DNA of 64,000 nt from an uncultured Eubacteriaceae bacterium. GTDB taxonomy: Bacteria; Bacillota; Clostridia; Lachnospirales; CAG-274. The translations under genes and the position numbers were made by a program. Position 1 is the first letter of the stretch. The number at the start of each line of letters is the position of its first letter. Shown here in pieces: positions 7,224 through 16,094 of this stretch. The notes under the pieces were generated by a model. It searched no databases and was not told the DNA's origin. It saw only the letters and a list, made by a program, of their open reading frames with translations. The stretch covers positions 81,082 to 145,081 of the forward strand of contig CAMMIW010000003.1 in the NCBI GenBank assembly GCA_946497035.1. Reading direction: 5' to 3'.

Positions 7224-8702
7224 ATGGAGCAATTTAATATTTATAAAGATATATCAGAAAGGACAAATGGAGATATATACATAGGTGTTGTTGGGCCAGT
7301 TAGAACAGGTAAATCTACTTTTATAAAAAGATTTATGGATTTATTAGTAATACCTAATATAGATGATGAATATAGCAAAGAAAGAACAAAAGATGAACTA
7401 CCACAAAGTTCAGCTGGTAAAACAATTATGACAACAGAGCCTAAATTTATACCAAATAATGCAGTTTCTATAAATATAGATGAAAATGTAAGTTTCAATG
7501 TAAGAATGATAGATTGTGTAGGATATGTAGTAGCAGGTGCATCGGGATATATGGACGAAGACCAACCAAGAATGGTTTCAACACCATGGTTTAATGAAAA
7601 AATTCCTTTTGAAGAAGCAGCAGAGATAGGTACAAAAAAAGTTATAACAGATCATTCAACGATAGGAATAGTAGTTACTACAGATGGTACAATTACAGAT
7701 ATACCACGAGAAGAATATATATTAGCAGAAGAAAAAGTTATAAAAGAGCTAAAGTCATTGTCAAAACCATTTGTTATACTTTTAAACACGTCAAAGCCTT
7801 ATTCACAAACAACAGATGTTTTAAAACAAGAGCTAATAGAAAAATATAATTCTCCTGTTGTAGCGGTAAATATTGCACAGTTAAAGCAAGAAGATATAAA
7901 TTCAATATTAGAAAAAGTTTTGTATGAATTTCCAATAAAACAGCTAAATTTTAATTTACCAAAATGGATTGAAACTTTAGATATAAATCATTGGTTAAAA
8001 CAAAGTATAATACAAGATACAAAAAAAATTTTATCAGATATAAATAAATTACATAATATAAAATCTACAGTATCAATATTAGAAAATAATGAATACATAA
8101 AAAAAGCATATATAGATAAAATAGAGCTAGGAGAAGGACTAGGGCATATAGAGATAGGGTTAAACGACAATTTATTTTATAATGTATTAAGTGAAACAAC
8201 TAATATGGATATAAATAATGAATATGAGCTAATCTCTACAATAAAGCTTTTATCAGAGGCAAAAAAAGAATATGATAAAGTAAAATATGCAATAGAAGAG
8301 GTAAAAACAAAAGGATATGGGATAGTAACGCCAACGTTAGATGAAATGATTTTAGAAAAGCCAGAGCTTATAAAACACGGCTCAAGATATGGTATAAAAA
8401 TAAAAGCAACAGCTCCTAGCTTTCATCTTATAAAAGCAGACATACAAACAGAGGTTGCGCCTATAGTTGGTAGTGAAGAACAAAGCAAAGAGCTATCTCA
8501 GTATCTTTTAGAACAATTTGAAAATGAAAAGGGTAAAATTTGGGATTACAATATTTTTGGTAAATCTTTATCAGATTTAGTAAATGATGGGCTTAATACA
8601 AAACTTTATAGAATACCAGAAGATGCACAGTTAAAGTTACAAGAAACGTTACAAAAAATAATAAATGAAGGCAATGGAGGTTTAATCTGCATTCTACTAT
8701 AA
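7224..8702 (+). CDS. spoIVA: Stage IV sporulation protein A, spore-coat ATPase
   Basis: SpoIVA is a 492-residue ATPase made in the mother cell. It polymerises on the forespore membrane and is the base on which coat and cortex assembly depend. The product has the Walker A GPVRTGKST at about residues 24-32, and the full family landmarks: IPNIDDEYSKERTKDELPQS, RMIDCVGYVVAGASGY, EIGTKKVITDHSTIG and PFVILLNT. The C-terminal membrane-targeting end is GNGGLICILL. Length equals that of characterised SpoIVA. The AAGGAGG site and sigma-E promoter are upstream. The gene is the first chromosomal gene beyond the phage-like element. Confidence 0.97.
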   Translation: MEQFNIYKDISERTNGDIYIGVVGPVRTGKSTFIKRFMDLLVIPNIDDEYSKERTKDELPQSSAGKTIMTTEPKFIPNNAVSINIDENVSFNVRMIDCVGYVVAGASGYMDEDQPRMVSTPWFNEKIPFEEAAEIGTKKVITDHSTIGIVVTTDGTITDIPREEYILAEEKVIKELKSLSKPFVILLNTSKPYSQTTDVLKQELIEKYNSPVVAVNIAQLKQEDINSILEKVLYEFPIKQLNFNLPKWIETLDINHWLKQSIIQDTKKILSDINKLHNIKSTVSILENNEYIKKAYIDKIELGEGLGHIEIGLNDNLFYNVLSETTNMDINNEYELISTIKLLSEAKKEYDKVKYAIEEVKTKGYGIVTPTLDEMILEKPELIKHGSRYGIKIKATAPSFHLIKADIQTEVAPIVGSEEQSKELSQYLLEQFENEKGKIWDYNIFGKSLSDLVNDGLNTKLYRIPEDAQLKLQETLQKIINEGNGGLICILL

Positions 8703-8750
8703 AATTTATAATATTAAAATTTTATATAAAATAAATTAATATATTAAATC

Positions 8751-8784
8751 AATAAGAGAATAGTATTTTTACTATTCTCTTATT
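8751..8784. terminator. Bidirectional hairpin between spoIVA and proA
   Basis: A perfect 15-base-pair stem AATAAGAGAATAGTA / TACTATTCTCTTATT with a 4-base loop. It overlaps the last codons and stop of proA and lies 49 bases after spoIVA. T-runs are short on both sides. Convergent genes on both sides support a shared terminator. Confidence 0.75.
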
Positions 8785-10022
8785 TGTCCATCACCTAAAA
8801 TGATATATTTGTAAGAAGTTATTTCTTTTATACCCATAGGTCCTCTAGCGTGTAATTTTTGTGTGCTAATACCTATTTCTGCTCCAAATCCAAATTGTTC
8901 TCCATCAGTAAATCTAGTAGATGCGTTAACATAAACAACTGCCGAATCTATTTCATCAACAAACTTGTTATAGTTAGAATAATTTTCAGTTATAATAGCT
9001 TCCGAATGTCCAGTAGAATATTTTTGTATATGTTCAATAGCTTCCTGTATATTTTCTACACATTTTATAGCTAAAATATAATCTAAAAATTCTTCTGCCC
9101 AATCTTGCTCGGTAGCTAAAGTTATGTTTTTGTTGTTTACAATAGATAATACCGTTTCATCTCCCCTTATTTCAACGTTGTTATTAAGTAGCTTTTCAAT
9201 TAATTCAGGTAAAATAAGGTTAACAATGTTTTTATGTATTAATAATGTTTCCATAGAGTTACAAACAGAAGGACGTTGAATTTTAGCATTTAAAATAATA
9301 TTTATAGCCTTATCAATATTAGCAAATTCGTCTACAAATATGTGGCAATTTCCCACGCCTGTTTCAATAACAGGTATAGTGCTATTTTCAATAACAGCTT
9401 TAATAAGACCAGAGCCACCTCTAGGTATTAATAAGTCTATATATTTGTTCATTTTCATAAGTTTTTTGGTTGTTTCACGGTTAGTATCTTCAATGAGAGT
9501 TACCATATTTTCATTATAACCTAAATCTTTAATAGTTTTTCTAAATAAATCAACAATAGCTTTATTAGAATTTAAAGCCTCCTTGCCACCTTTTAAAATA
9601 ACAGAGCTAGATGCTTTAAAACACATAGCAAAAGCATCAGAGGTAACATTAGGCCTAGCCTCATAAATAATTCCAATAAGACCTATAGCAACTCTTTTTT
9701 TAGCAACTTTAAGACCATTAGGTAAAATTTTAGTGTCTATATATTCATCTAAAGGATCATCTAAATCAGCTATTTGTAAAATACCGTTAGCCATAGATTT
9801 TATTCGGTTTTCATCTAGTAATAATCTATCTATTAAGCTATCTTTCATATTATTTTTTTTAGCATTTTCAATATCTAGTTTATTAGCATTTATAATAAGG
9901 CTTTTTTGTTGTAAAAGTACTTGGCTACAGGCTTTTAAAATATTGTTTTTTTCAAAAGATTTAAGCTTAGCTAAATCTTTGCTACTCTTTTTAGAATTTT
10001 CACATATTTCAATAATATTCAT
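8772..10022 (-). CDS. proA: Glutamate-5-semialdehyde dehydrogenase (gamma-glutamyl phosphate reductase)
   Basis: This enzyme reduces gamma-glutamyl phosphate with NADPH to glutamate semialdehyde, the second step of proline synthesis. A 416-residue product from the ATG at 10022, which has AAAGGGGAG before it. The longer frame to 10064 would run into proB and lacks a site. Family marks are IYEARPNVTSDAFAMCFKASS, LKGGKEALNSN, LLIPRGGSGLI, the Cys motif NAKIQRPSVCNSMETLL and the C-terminal DGEQFGFGAEIGISTQKLHARGPMG, all present. It follows proB after 4 bases. Confidence 0.96.
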   Translation of the reverse strand: MNIIEICENSKKSSKDLAKLKSFEKNNILKACSQVLLQQKSLIINANKLDIENAKKNNMKDSLIDRLLLDENRIKSMANGILQIADLDDPLDEYIDTKILPNGLKVAKKRVAIGLIGIIYEARPNVTSDAFAMCFKASSSVILKGGKEALNSNKAIVDLFRKTIKDLGYNENMVTLIEDTNRETTKKLMKMNKYIDLLIPRGGSGLIKAVIENSTIPVIETGVGNCHIFVDEFANIDKAINIILNAKIQRPSVCNSMETLLIHKNIVNLILPELIEKLLNNNVEIRGDETVLSIVNNKNITLATEQDWAEEFLDYILAIKCVENIQEAIEHIQKYSTGHSEAIITENYSNYNKFVDEIDSAVVYVNASTRFTDGEQFGFGAEIGISTQKLHARGPMGIKEITSYKYIILGDGQIRE

Positions 10023-10026
10023 AAGA

Positions 10027-10836
10027 TTACTCCCCTTTTTTGTTAGAAACAAATAATGTACCAATATTTTGGCCGTCTAATATTTTAAATAAAATATTTG
10101 GTTCTTTTCCACTAGCGATAATCATATCTGCCCCATTTTCATTAACCATTTTAGCAGAGCTAACTTTTGTTTTCATACCACCTGTGCCTAAAAGGCTGTT
10201 AGAGCCTTCTGCGCTATTTCGTATATTATGGTTTATTTCTGTTATTTGGCTAATAATTTTTGCATCATCATACTTGTTAGGGTCTTTAGTATACATACCG
10301 TCAATGTCAGATAAAATAATTAAAATATCACCTTTTACAAGGTTACAAACATAAGCAGATAAAGTATCGTTGTCAGAAAAACCTTGTAGCTCATCTGTAG
10401 ATACAGTATCATTTTCATTTACGATAGGTATAACACCCATTTCTAATAATCTAAATAATGTATTTTGGGCATTTTGCCTAGTAACATCATTATCAAAAAC
10501 ATCTTTGGTAAGTAATATTTGGGCTATTTTTTGGTTATATTTAGAGAAAAAGCTTTCATATATTTGCATAAGAACTCCTTGGCCAACAGCAGATGCAACC
10601 TGCTTGCCAATTATATCTCTAGGGCGTTCTTTTAGTAAAAGTCTTTCTGTGCCAACGGCAATAGCTCCAGAAGATACTAATATAACCTCTTTATTTTGAT
10701 TTCTAATTTTAGATAAAACACAGGCTAAATTTTCGATAGATTGTAAGTTTAGCTTACCATCACTATGTGTTAAAGAGGTAGTGCCTATTTTTATAATAAT
10801 TCTTTTATAATCTTTTATTTTTTGTCTAAAATCCAT
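10027..10836 (-). CDS. proB: Glutamate 5-kinase
   Basis: ProB phosphorylates glutamate with ATP, the committed and usually proline-inhibited first step of proline synthesis. The 269-residue amino-acid-kinase domain shows KIGTTSLTHSDGKL, VSSGAIAVG, VNENDTVSTDELQGFSDND and the nucleotide-binding GTGGMKTKVSSAKM. It lacks the C-terminal PUA domain of the E. coli enzyme, as in several Firmicutes. It is first in the proBA operon. Confidence 0.96.
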   Translation of the reverse strand: MDFRQKIKDYKRIIIKIGTTSLTHSDGKLNLQSIENLACVLSKIRNQNKEVILVSSGAIAVGTERLLLKERPRDIIGKQVASAVGQGVLMQIYESFFSKYNQKIAQILLTKDVFDNDVTRQNAQNTLFRLLEMGVIPIVNENDTVSTDELQGFSDNDTLSAYVCNLVKGDILIILSDIDGMYTKDPNKYDDAKIISQITEINHNIRNSAEGSNSLLGTGGMKTKVSSAKMVNENGADMIIASGKEPNILFKILDGQNIGTLFVSNKKGE

Positions 10837-10887
10837 AATATTTATTTCCTTTATTTTACTGTAAAATTATTTTATAATATTATAACA

Positions 10888-10919
10888 TAAAGAGTTTGAA
10901 AATAAAATCAAACTCTTTA
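10888..10919. terminator. Hairpin between mrp and proB
   Basis: A perfect 12-base-pair stem TAAAGAGTTTGA / TCAAACTCTTTA with an 8-base loop. A clear T-run follows only in the plus direction (ACATTTTTTCTTTT), although both neighbours are leftward. In the minus direction a TATAAT lies a few bases later. It may end mrp transcripts or may overlap the proBA promoter as a control site. I cannot tell which. Confidence 0.5.
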
Positions 10920-10993
10920 CATTTTTTCTTTTATAATATTAATCTATTTGTTTATAAACTTAATAATTAAAAGAGCATATTTTTATTATATGT

Positions 10994-11818
10994 TTATTTT
11001 ACTATTTCATTTACTATATTTTTAAATTGCTCTTTTATGATGCTATCACATTGCTCAAAACTACCTTTATAAATATTAGCTAAATCTTTTGTTGTAGGTA
11101 GCTCTGCTAAAAGCTTAAGGTTATTTTCTTTTAAAAGATTATCTGTTTCGTCTTTATCATAAATATAAATTTTTTCGTTACAATGAGGGCATAAAATGTA
11201 GCTCATATTTTCAACAATACCATATATTTTAACTCCCATTTTTTTAGCCATATTAATAGATTTAGTAACAATCATAGATATCATACTTTGAGGCACAGAT
11301 ACGATAATAAGTCCAGTTAAAGGTATAGATTGCATAACAGTTAAAGTAACATCACCAGTACCAGGTGGCATATCAATAATAAGATAGTCAAGCTCTTCCC
11401 ATAAAACATCTGCCCAAAATTGATTAACACAATTGCTAAGTAAAGAGCCTCTCCAAATAACAGGTTGATTTTCATCTTTAATAAGAAGATTTAAAGATAT
11501 AACTTTAATACCTTCTTTAGATAAAACAGGTATAATTTCTTGTTCAGGTGTTCCCATAGCACGAACGTCTTTATCAATACCTAAAAGTCTAACAACGCTA
11601 GGTCCAGTAATATCTGCATCTAAAATACCAACTTTATATCCTTGGCTGTTAAGCTCTTTAGCTAATGTAACAGATACGGTGCTTTTGCCAACACCACCTT
11701 TACCACTCATAACCCCAATAACATTTTTAATCTTATTTTTAGGATTTGTTTTAATACCACAAGTTTCTTCTTGTTTTCCACATCTCCCTTTAGAAGGACA
11801 ACTTCCACAATTTCCCAT
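10994..11818 (-). CDS. Mrp/NBP35-family Fe-S cluster carrier ATPase
   Basis: A P-loop ATPase thought to carry and deliver [4Fe-4S] clusters. Start taken at 11818 (MGNCGSCPSKGRC), because AAGGAG lies too close to the ATG at 11827 but at a usable distance from this one. The N-terminus holds a cysteine cluster (CGSCPSKGRCGKQEETCG). The deviant Walker A GKGGVGKST follows, then the Mrp marks GILDADITGPSV, IIDMPPGTGD, VSVPQ and the bridging CPHC. Length is about 274 residues. It fits an anaerobe with a hydrogenase and isc genes, although it is not next to them. Confidence 0.9.
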   Translation of the reverse strand: MGNCGSCPSKGRCGKQEETCGIKTNPKNKIKNVIGVMSGKGGVGKSTVSVTLAKELNSQGYKVGILDADITGPSVVRLLGIDKDVRAMGTPEQEIIPVLSKEGIKVISLNLLIKDENQPVIWRGSLLSNCVNQFWADVLWEELDYLIIDMPPGTGDVTLTVMQSIPLTGLIIVSVPQSMISMIVTKSINMAKKMGVKIYGIVENMSYILCPHCNEKIYIYDKDETDNLLKENNLKLLAELPTTKDLANIYKGSFEQCDSIIKEQFKNIVNEIVK

Positions 11819-11884
11819 TAATTTCATCTCCTTTTAAAATATTGTATATATCAAGTTAAAATTATTCAAACTAACTCATATATA

Positions 11885-11913
11885 ATATTAGCAAATATAA
11901 AATATATTGTCAA
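11885..11913 (-). promoter_or_regulatory. Promoter of the mrp gene
   Basis: Minus-strand TTGACA (11913-11908), a 17-base spacer and TAATAT (11890-11885), 66 bases before the start codon. The -35 is perfect and the -10 is close to consensus. Confidence 0.6.
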
Positions 11914-11984
11914 ATATACAATATGTTTAATTTAATATAAAATAATATGTGTTAGCTTAGTTTATACGTTAAAAAATTAAGCTA

Positions 11985-12013
11985 TTGAAAATAATAAAAA
12001 AATAACGTATAAT
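11985..12013 (+). promoter_or_regulatory. Promoter of the MBOAT/SGNH pair
   Basis: TTGAAA (11985-11990), 17 bases, TATAAT (12008-12013). The start codon follows at 12043 after an AGAGGTG site. Confidence 0.65.
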
Positions 12014-12042
12014 AAAAAAAATATATTTATAAGAGGTGTAAA

Positions 12043-13506
12043 ATGCTTTTTAACTCGCTTACATTTTTAATATTTTTATTATGCATATTAACCTTATATT
12101 ATATACTACCTTATAAATATAGGTGGTATTTACTCTTAATAGGTAGTTGCATATTTTATATGGCTTGGAGAGTAGAGTTTATATTTTTAATTTTATTTTC
12201 TAGCTTTTTCAATTATTATATAGGGATATTAATAGAAAAATATGAAAAAAAAGGTAAAATAATTTTAAGCTTTGGGCTAATTATAAATTTTTTAATTTTA
12301 TTTATATTCAAATATAGTGTATTTGTAAATCATTCATTTATGGCTTTATATGAATATTTTAATATACCATATCCAATAAAAGATTTTGACATAGTTTTAC
12401 CTATGGGTATATCTTTTTATACATTTCAAGCTACTAGCTATACAATAGATATATATAGAAAAAGATATAAAGCAGAAAAAAATCCGTTAAAAGTAAGCTT
12501 ATATATAATGTTTTTCCCTCAGCTTGTTGCAGGGCCAATAGAAAGAGCAGATAGGCTTTTAAATCAGTTATTTTTAAATCATAAATTTAATATATACAAT
12601 ATATCTACAGGTGTTAAAATAATGCTTATAGGCTATTTTAAAAAAATAGTAATAGCAGATAGAGTAGCAATACTTGTAAATAGTGTATATAATTCGCCAT
12701 ACGATTATAACGGTATATCTTTTATAATAGCTACAATATTTTTTGCTGTTCAATTATATTGTGATTTTAGCGGTTATTCAGATATAGCGATAGGTTGTGC
12801 AAAATTATTTGGTATAGACTTAATGGAAAACTTTAAAAGCCCTTATTTTTCAAAAAGTATAAAAGAATTTTGGACAAGATGGCATATATCATTATCTAGT
12901 TGGTTTAAAGATTATTTATATATACCGTTAGGAGGAAATAGAAAAGGAACAATAAGAACATATTTTAACTTAATGGTTACATTTTTAGTTAGTGGTATAT
13001 GGCACGGAGCAAACTGGACTTTTATAATATGGGGTGGTTTAAACGGTTTATACCAAATAATAGGAGATTTAAAAAATAAAGCCTTAAAAAATATAGGATT
13101 TAATATAAAAAATAAATATATAGATAAATTTTTAAATATTTTTAGGGTTTTAATAACATTTAGTTTAATATGCTTTTCATTAATATTTTTTAGAGCAAAT
13201 ACAGTAAAAGATGCTTTTTATATAGTTGGAAATTTATTTTCAGATATAACAAATATTACTAATATTCAGTATTTATATAATATATCAACAGAATTAGGAC
13301 TTAATATATTTGAAATATTAATGGTAACAGGTTGTATAATAATATTATTATTTATAGAGCTTTTAGAATATAAACAAAGAATATATGTTACATTAAATAA
13401 ATTACCATTTATAATAAGATTTATTTTTTATTATATAATAACGATAATTATAATTTCTATGGGGGTGTTTAGTAATGCAGGACAATTTATATACTTCCAG
13501 TTTTAA
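12043..13506 (+). CDS. MBOAT-family membrane O-acyltransferase (AlgI/DltB-like)
   Basis: A 487-residue protein with about ten hydrophobic segments. MBOAT proteins move acyl groups, usually acetyl, across the membrane to cell-surface sugars. Diagnostic stretches are LPMGISFYTFQATSYTID, FFPQLVAGPIERAD, LYCDFSGYSDIAIG, FKSPYFSKSIKEFWTRWHISLSSW and the catalytic-histidine segment VSGIWHGANWTFIIWG. It is closer to AlgI-type polysaccharide acetyltransferases than to DltB, since no dltA/dltC lies nearby. The next gene overlaps it by 32 bases and encodes the expected extracellular partner. The substrate is unknown. Confidence 0.85.
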   Translation: MLFNSLTFLIFLLCILTLYYILPYKYRWYLLLIGSCIFYMAWRVEFIFLILFSSFFNYYIGILIEKYEKKGKIILSFGLIINFLILFIFKYSVFVNHSFMALYEYFNIPYPIKDFDIVLPMGISFYTFQATSYTIDIYRKRYKAEKNPLKVSLYIMFFPQLVAGPIERADRLLNQLFLNHKFNIYNISTGVKIMLIGYFKKIVIADRVAILVNSVYNSPYDYNGISFIIATIFFAVQLYCDFSGYSDIAIGCAKLFGIDLMENFKSPYFSKSIKEFWTRWHISLSSWFKDYLYIPLGGNRKGTIRTYFNLMVTFLVSGIWHGANWTFIIWGGLNGLYQIIGDLKNKALKNIGFNIKNKYIDKFLNIFRVLITFSLICFSLIFFRANTVKDAFYIVGNLFSDITNITNIQYLYNISTELGLNIFEILMVTGCIIILLFIELLEYKQRIYVTLNKLPFIIRFIFYYIITIIIISMGVFSNAGQFIYFQF

Positions 13507-14527
13507 AACAAATATAAAATTTATAATAAAGGTGTTTATTTTTATTTTATGTTTAATACCAATGACAATGATAATAGGTAAAAAATATTCATCTGCTAGT
13601 ACAGAAAATATTATTAATGGTTTTAATAAAAAAAGATTTGAAGATTTTTATAGCTTACCAAAAAATAGTTTAGATATGGTGTTTTTAGGCTCATCACATT
13701 CTTATTGTACCTTCGATCCAGAAATATTTGATAATAAGCTAAATACAAATAGCTTTCAGTTAGGTATGCCTTTGCAACACCCAGATTCAACTTACTATAC
13801 GTTAAAAGAGGTGCTAAACTATCAAAAACCGAAAATAGTAGTTATGGAAGTTTATTGGGATTTATTAAAAAATGACTTTGAGCTTAACCAAGTTAAAACT
13901 TTATTTCAAGTTTTGAATAATGAAACATTAAAAGATGAATATATAAAAGAAGATTTTCCCCTTTCAGAAAAAATAAAATATAATGTAAATGTATTAAAAT
14001 ATCAGGCAGATTACTTTGCCTACAAAGGCAACGAATATAATAATAAAATAAAAAATAAATTTAATGTTAAAGATAAAGAAACAAAAAAACAAATAGGTAC
14101 AGAAGAATATCGCTCAAAAGGTTATGTTTATAGTGATTATAAAATGCTACAAGATGAATATAATAAAACTAACCAATTTAAAAATTTAGATGGAAAAAAT
14201 TTTGAGTTTTCAGAAAATCAAAAATACTTTTTGCAAAAAATAATAAACCTTTGTAAAAAAAATAATATAGAGCTAATTTTTGTAACAGCTCCTATAGCTA
14301 ATGTATCTATGGACTATATAAAAAATTATAATCTTATACATGATAAAGTGGCAAATTTTGCAAAAAAACATAATATTTTTTATATAGATTATAATATAAT
14401 AAATAAACAAGAAAATTTGTTAACAAATGATAATTTTAGAGATGATGCTCATCTTAATCATAGCGGGGTAGAAATAATATCAAACCATTTTATAAATATT
14501 TTAAAAGAAAATAATATAATTTCATAA
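13475..14527 (+). CDS. Membrane-anchored SGNH-like O-acetylation partner
   Basis: A 350-residue protein with one N-terminal membrane helix (about residues 14-32) and an outside domain of the SGNH/DltD-AlgX kind. The nucleophile motif is FLGSSHSYCTFDP (GSS-H near residue 71). The late D-x-x-H pair is in DDAHLNHSG near residue 328. Such proteins finish the transfer of the acyl group that an MBOAT protein exports. It starts inside the MBOAT gene behind GGGGGTG, so the two are translationally coupled. The target polymer (teichoic acid, exopolysaccharide or other) cannot be read from the sequence. Confidence 0.75.
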   Translation: MQDNLYTSSFKTNIKFIIKVFIFILCLIPMTMIIGKKYSSASTENIINGFNKKRFEDFYSLPKNSLDMVFLGSSHSYCTFDPEIFDNKLNTNSFQLGMPLQHPDSTYYTLKEVLNYQKPKIVVMEVYWDLLKNDFELNQVKTLFQVLNNETLKDEYIKEDFPLSEKIKYNVNVLKYQADYFAYKGNEYNNKIKNKFNVKDKETKKQIGTEEYRSKGYVYSDYKMLQDEYNKTNQFKNLDGKNFEFSENQKYFLQKIINLCKKNNIELIFVTAPIANVSMDYIKNYNLIHDKVANFAKKHNIFYIDYNIINKQENLLTNDNFRDDAHLNHSGVEIISNHFINILKENNIIS

Positions 14528-14531
14528 AATA

Positions 14532-14560
14532 TTGACTTTAATTTACAATTATGATATTAT
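14532..14560 (+). promoter_or_regulatory. Promoter of the cold-shock gene
   Basis: TTGACT (14532-14537), 17 bases, TATTAT (14555-14560). It begins 5 bases after the upstream SGNH gene and about 280 bases before the cold-shock ATG, which implies a long leader. Confidence 0.65.
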
Positions 14561-14840
14561 TGAGATAGTTTTATAATAGTTTTAATGTTAAGCAAGTTTT
14601 TTATTTTTATTAATTTTTCTAAATTTTAACAGCTTACTTTTACTAATTGTTTTAAATTAAATAATTGTTTTTAAAATTTAAGCTTGAATATAGTCTAAGC
14701 TTTTTCTTTTCAATAATATTTTAATATTAAATCATTAAAAGTATCTATGTAATTTTTAGCAATATTTCTAAATTTCAAAATTGTTAATATTAATTTAATC
14801 TATTTAAAATTAAGTTTTTACTTTTAGGAGGATTTTTCTA
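14561..14840 (+). promoter_or_regulatory. Long untranslated leader of the cold-shock gene
   Basis: About 270 bases of very AT-rich sequence without a supported frame, ending in AGGAGG before the ATG. Cold-shock genes characteristically have long leaders that fold differently at low temperature. The length and position fit that, but no specific fold is shown here. Confidence 0.5.
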
Positions 14841-15041
14841 ATGAAAAAAGGTACTGTAAAATGGTTTAATGAAGAAAAAGGATTTGGTTTTATTAGCATA
14901 TTTGGAGAAGAAGATATTTTTGTTCATTTTTCTGCTATAAATACAGATGGTTTTAAAACATTAAAAGAAGGACAAACAGTTGAATTTGAAGTAGTTGAAG
15001 GTGCAAAAGGTTCTCAAGCTTCTAATGTAACTGTTATATAA
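14841..15041 (+). CDS. Cold-shock protein, CspA family
   Basis: A 66-residue single-domain RNA chaperone with the two RNP motifs KGFGFIS and DIFVHFSA. The opening [18 protein letters not shown] is typical of clostridial Csp proteins. It binds single-stranded RNA and keeps it unfolded in the cold. It has its own promoter, long leader and terminator, so it is a single-gene unit. Confidence 0.96.
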   Translation: MKKGTVKWFNEEKGFGFISIFGEEDIFVHFSAINTDGFKTLKEGQTVEFEVVEGAKGSQASNVTVI

Positions 15042-15052
15042 AAACAGTATAT

Positions 15053-15087
15053 AAAAAGGAATATTGAAAAAATCAATATTCCTTTTT
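15053..15087 (+). terminator. Terminator of the cold-shock gene
   Basis: A 15-base-pair stem AAAAAGGAATATTGA / TCAATATTCCTTTTT with an A5 loop, followed by further T residues. It lies 12 bases after the csp stop. It could also stop the convergent reductase gene. Confidence 0.85.
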
Positions 15088-15118
15088 TCTCTATAATAAA
15101 TATTCCAGTTAATTTATA

Positions 15119-15937
15119 TTAAAAGTTAAAATTATCTGGATGTGAACCTACTCTTTCATTTTTATCTAAGCTATCTATCTTAGCTATATCATCTTGTGAA
15201 AGTTCAAAATCAAATATGCTTATATTTTGTAATTGACGTTCTTTGTTAGAAGATTTTGGTATAGTAACTATCCCTTTATCTATGTTCCATCTTAATATTA
15301 TTTGGGCAGCTGTTTTGTTATATTTTTCTGCCAATTCTAATATAGTTTTATTATCTAAAAGTCCATTTTTAATAGCTCCTAAAGGGCTCCAAGATTCAAA
15401 CTGTATGTTATTTGTTTTACAAAAATCTGTAAGCTCTTTTTGAACTACATAAGGGTGAAACTCCACCTGATTTACCGCAGGAATAAGCTCAGATGCTTTA
15501 AAAATTTCTTCCAAATGATGTATTAAAAAGTTGCTTACACCAACAGATTTTGCAAGGCCTTCCTTATATATTTTTCCCATTTCTATCCAAGATTTAACAT
15601 ATTTTTCTTTAACTGGCCAGTGGATAAGATATAAGTCTACATAGTCTAAGCCTAATTTTTTAAGACTTGTTTCCATAGCCTTTCTTTCGTTGTCTTTTCT
15701 CATATCTTCATTCCAAAGTTTAGTAGTTATAAATAGTTTTTCTCTAGATATTTTGCTATCTTTTATAGCTTGTCCCACTGCCTCTTCGTTTTCATATATC
15801 ATAGCAGTATCAATATGAGTATATCCAATGTCTAATGCAGATTTAACAGCATTATAAGCCTCTTCTTGGCTACATCTAAAAACACCTAAACCAACTATAG
15901 GCATAGATACCCCATTGTTTAATATAACATTTTTCAT
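15119..15937 (-). CDS. Aldo/keto reductase
   Basis: A 272-residue NADPH-dependent reductase of the AKR5/2,5-diketo-gluconate-reductase-like group. Motifs are GLGVFRC, the catalytic Asp in DIGYTHIDTAMIYENEEAVG, Lys in TTKLWNED, and LYLIHWPVK with its His. The coenzyme site is IPKSSNKERQLQNISIFDF. It would reduce small aldehydes or keto sugars. The exact substrate is not visible. It stands alone, with its own promoter and a perfect inverted repeat just downstream of it. Confidence 0.92.
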   Translation of the reverse strand: MKNVILNNGVSMPIVGLGVFRCSQEEAYNAVKSALDIGYTHIDTAMIYENEEAVGQAIKDSKISREKLFITTKLWNEDMRKDNERKAMETSLKKLGLDYVDLYLIHWPVKEKYVKSWIEMGKIYKEGLAKSVGVSNFLIHHLEEIFKASELIPAVNQVEFHPYVVQKELTDFCKTNNIQFESWSPLGAIKNGLLDNKTILELAEKYNKTAAQIILRWNIDKGIVTIPKSSNKERQLQNISIFDFELSQDDIAKIDSLDKNERVGSHPDNFNF

Positions 15938-15961
15938 AGAAAAACCTCCTAAATATGTAAT

Positions 15962-16025
15962 GTGTAAGAAATATAATTAAAATTTCTTACACTTATATTA
16001 TCTATATATAATTATAATTTGTCAA
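15962..16025 (-). promoter_or_regulatory. Promoter and possible operator of the aldo/keto reductase
   Basis: Minus-strand TTGACA (16025-16020), 17 bases, GATAAT (16002-15997). Directly downstream, covering the expected transcription start, is the perfect inverted repeat GTGTAAGAAAT-9-ATTTCTTACAC (15962-15992). No T-run follows, so it looks more like a repressor site than a terminator. It could still end transcripts of the upstream lysis genes. Confidence 0.5.
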
Positions 16026-16094
16026 TATATTCCTATTTAAAAGTAAATTACACTTTTTTACAATAAATTTTTTTATACTAAAATTAACTAATAT

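Noticed and set aside
7150..7224. An attachment site for the phage element next to spoIVA
   Set aside because: No tRNA or repeat is seen here, and the left end of the element lies outside the window, so no pair can be compared.
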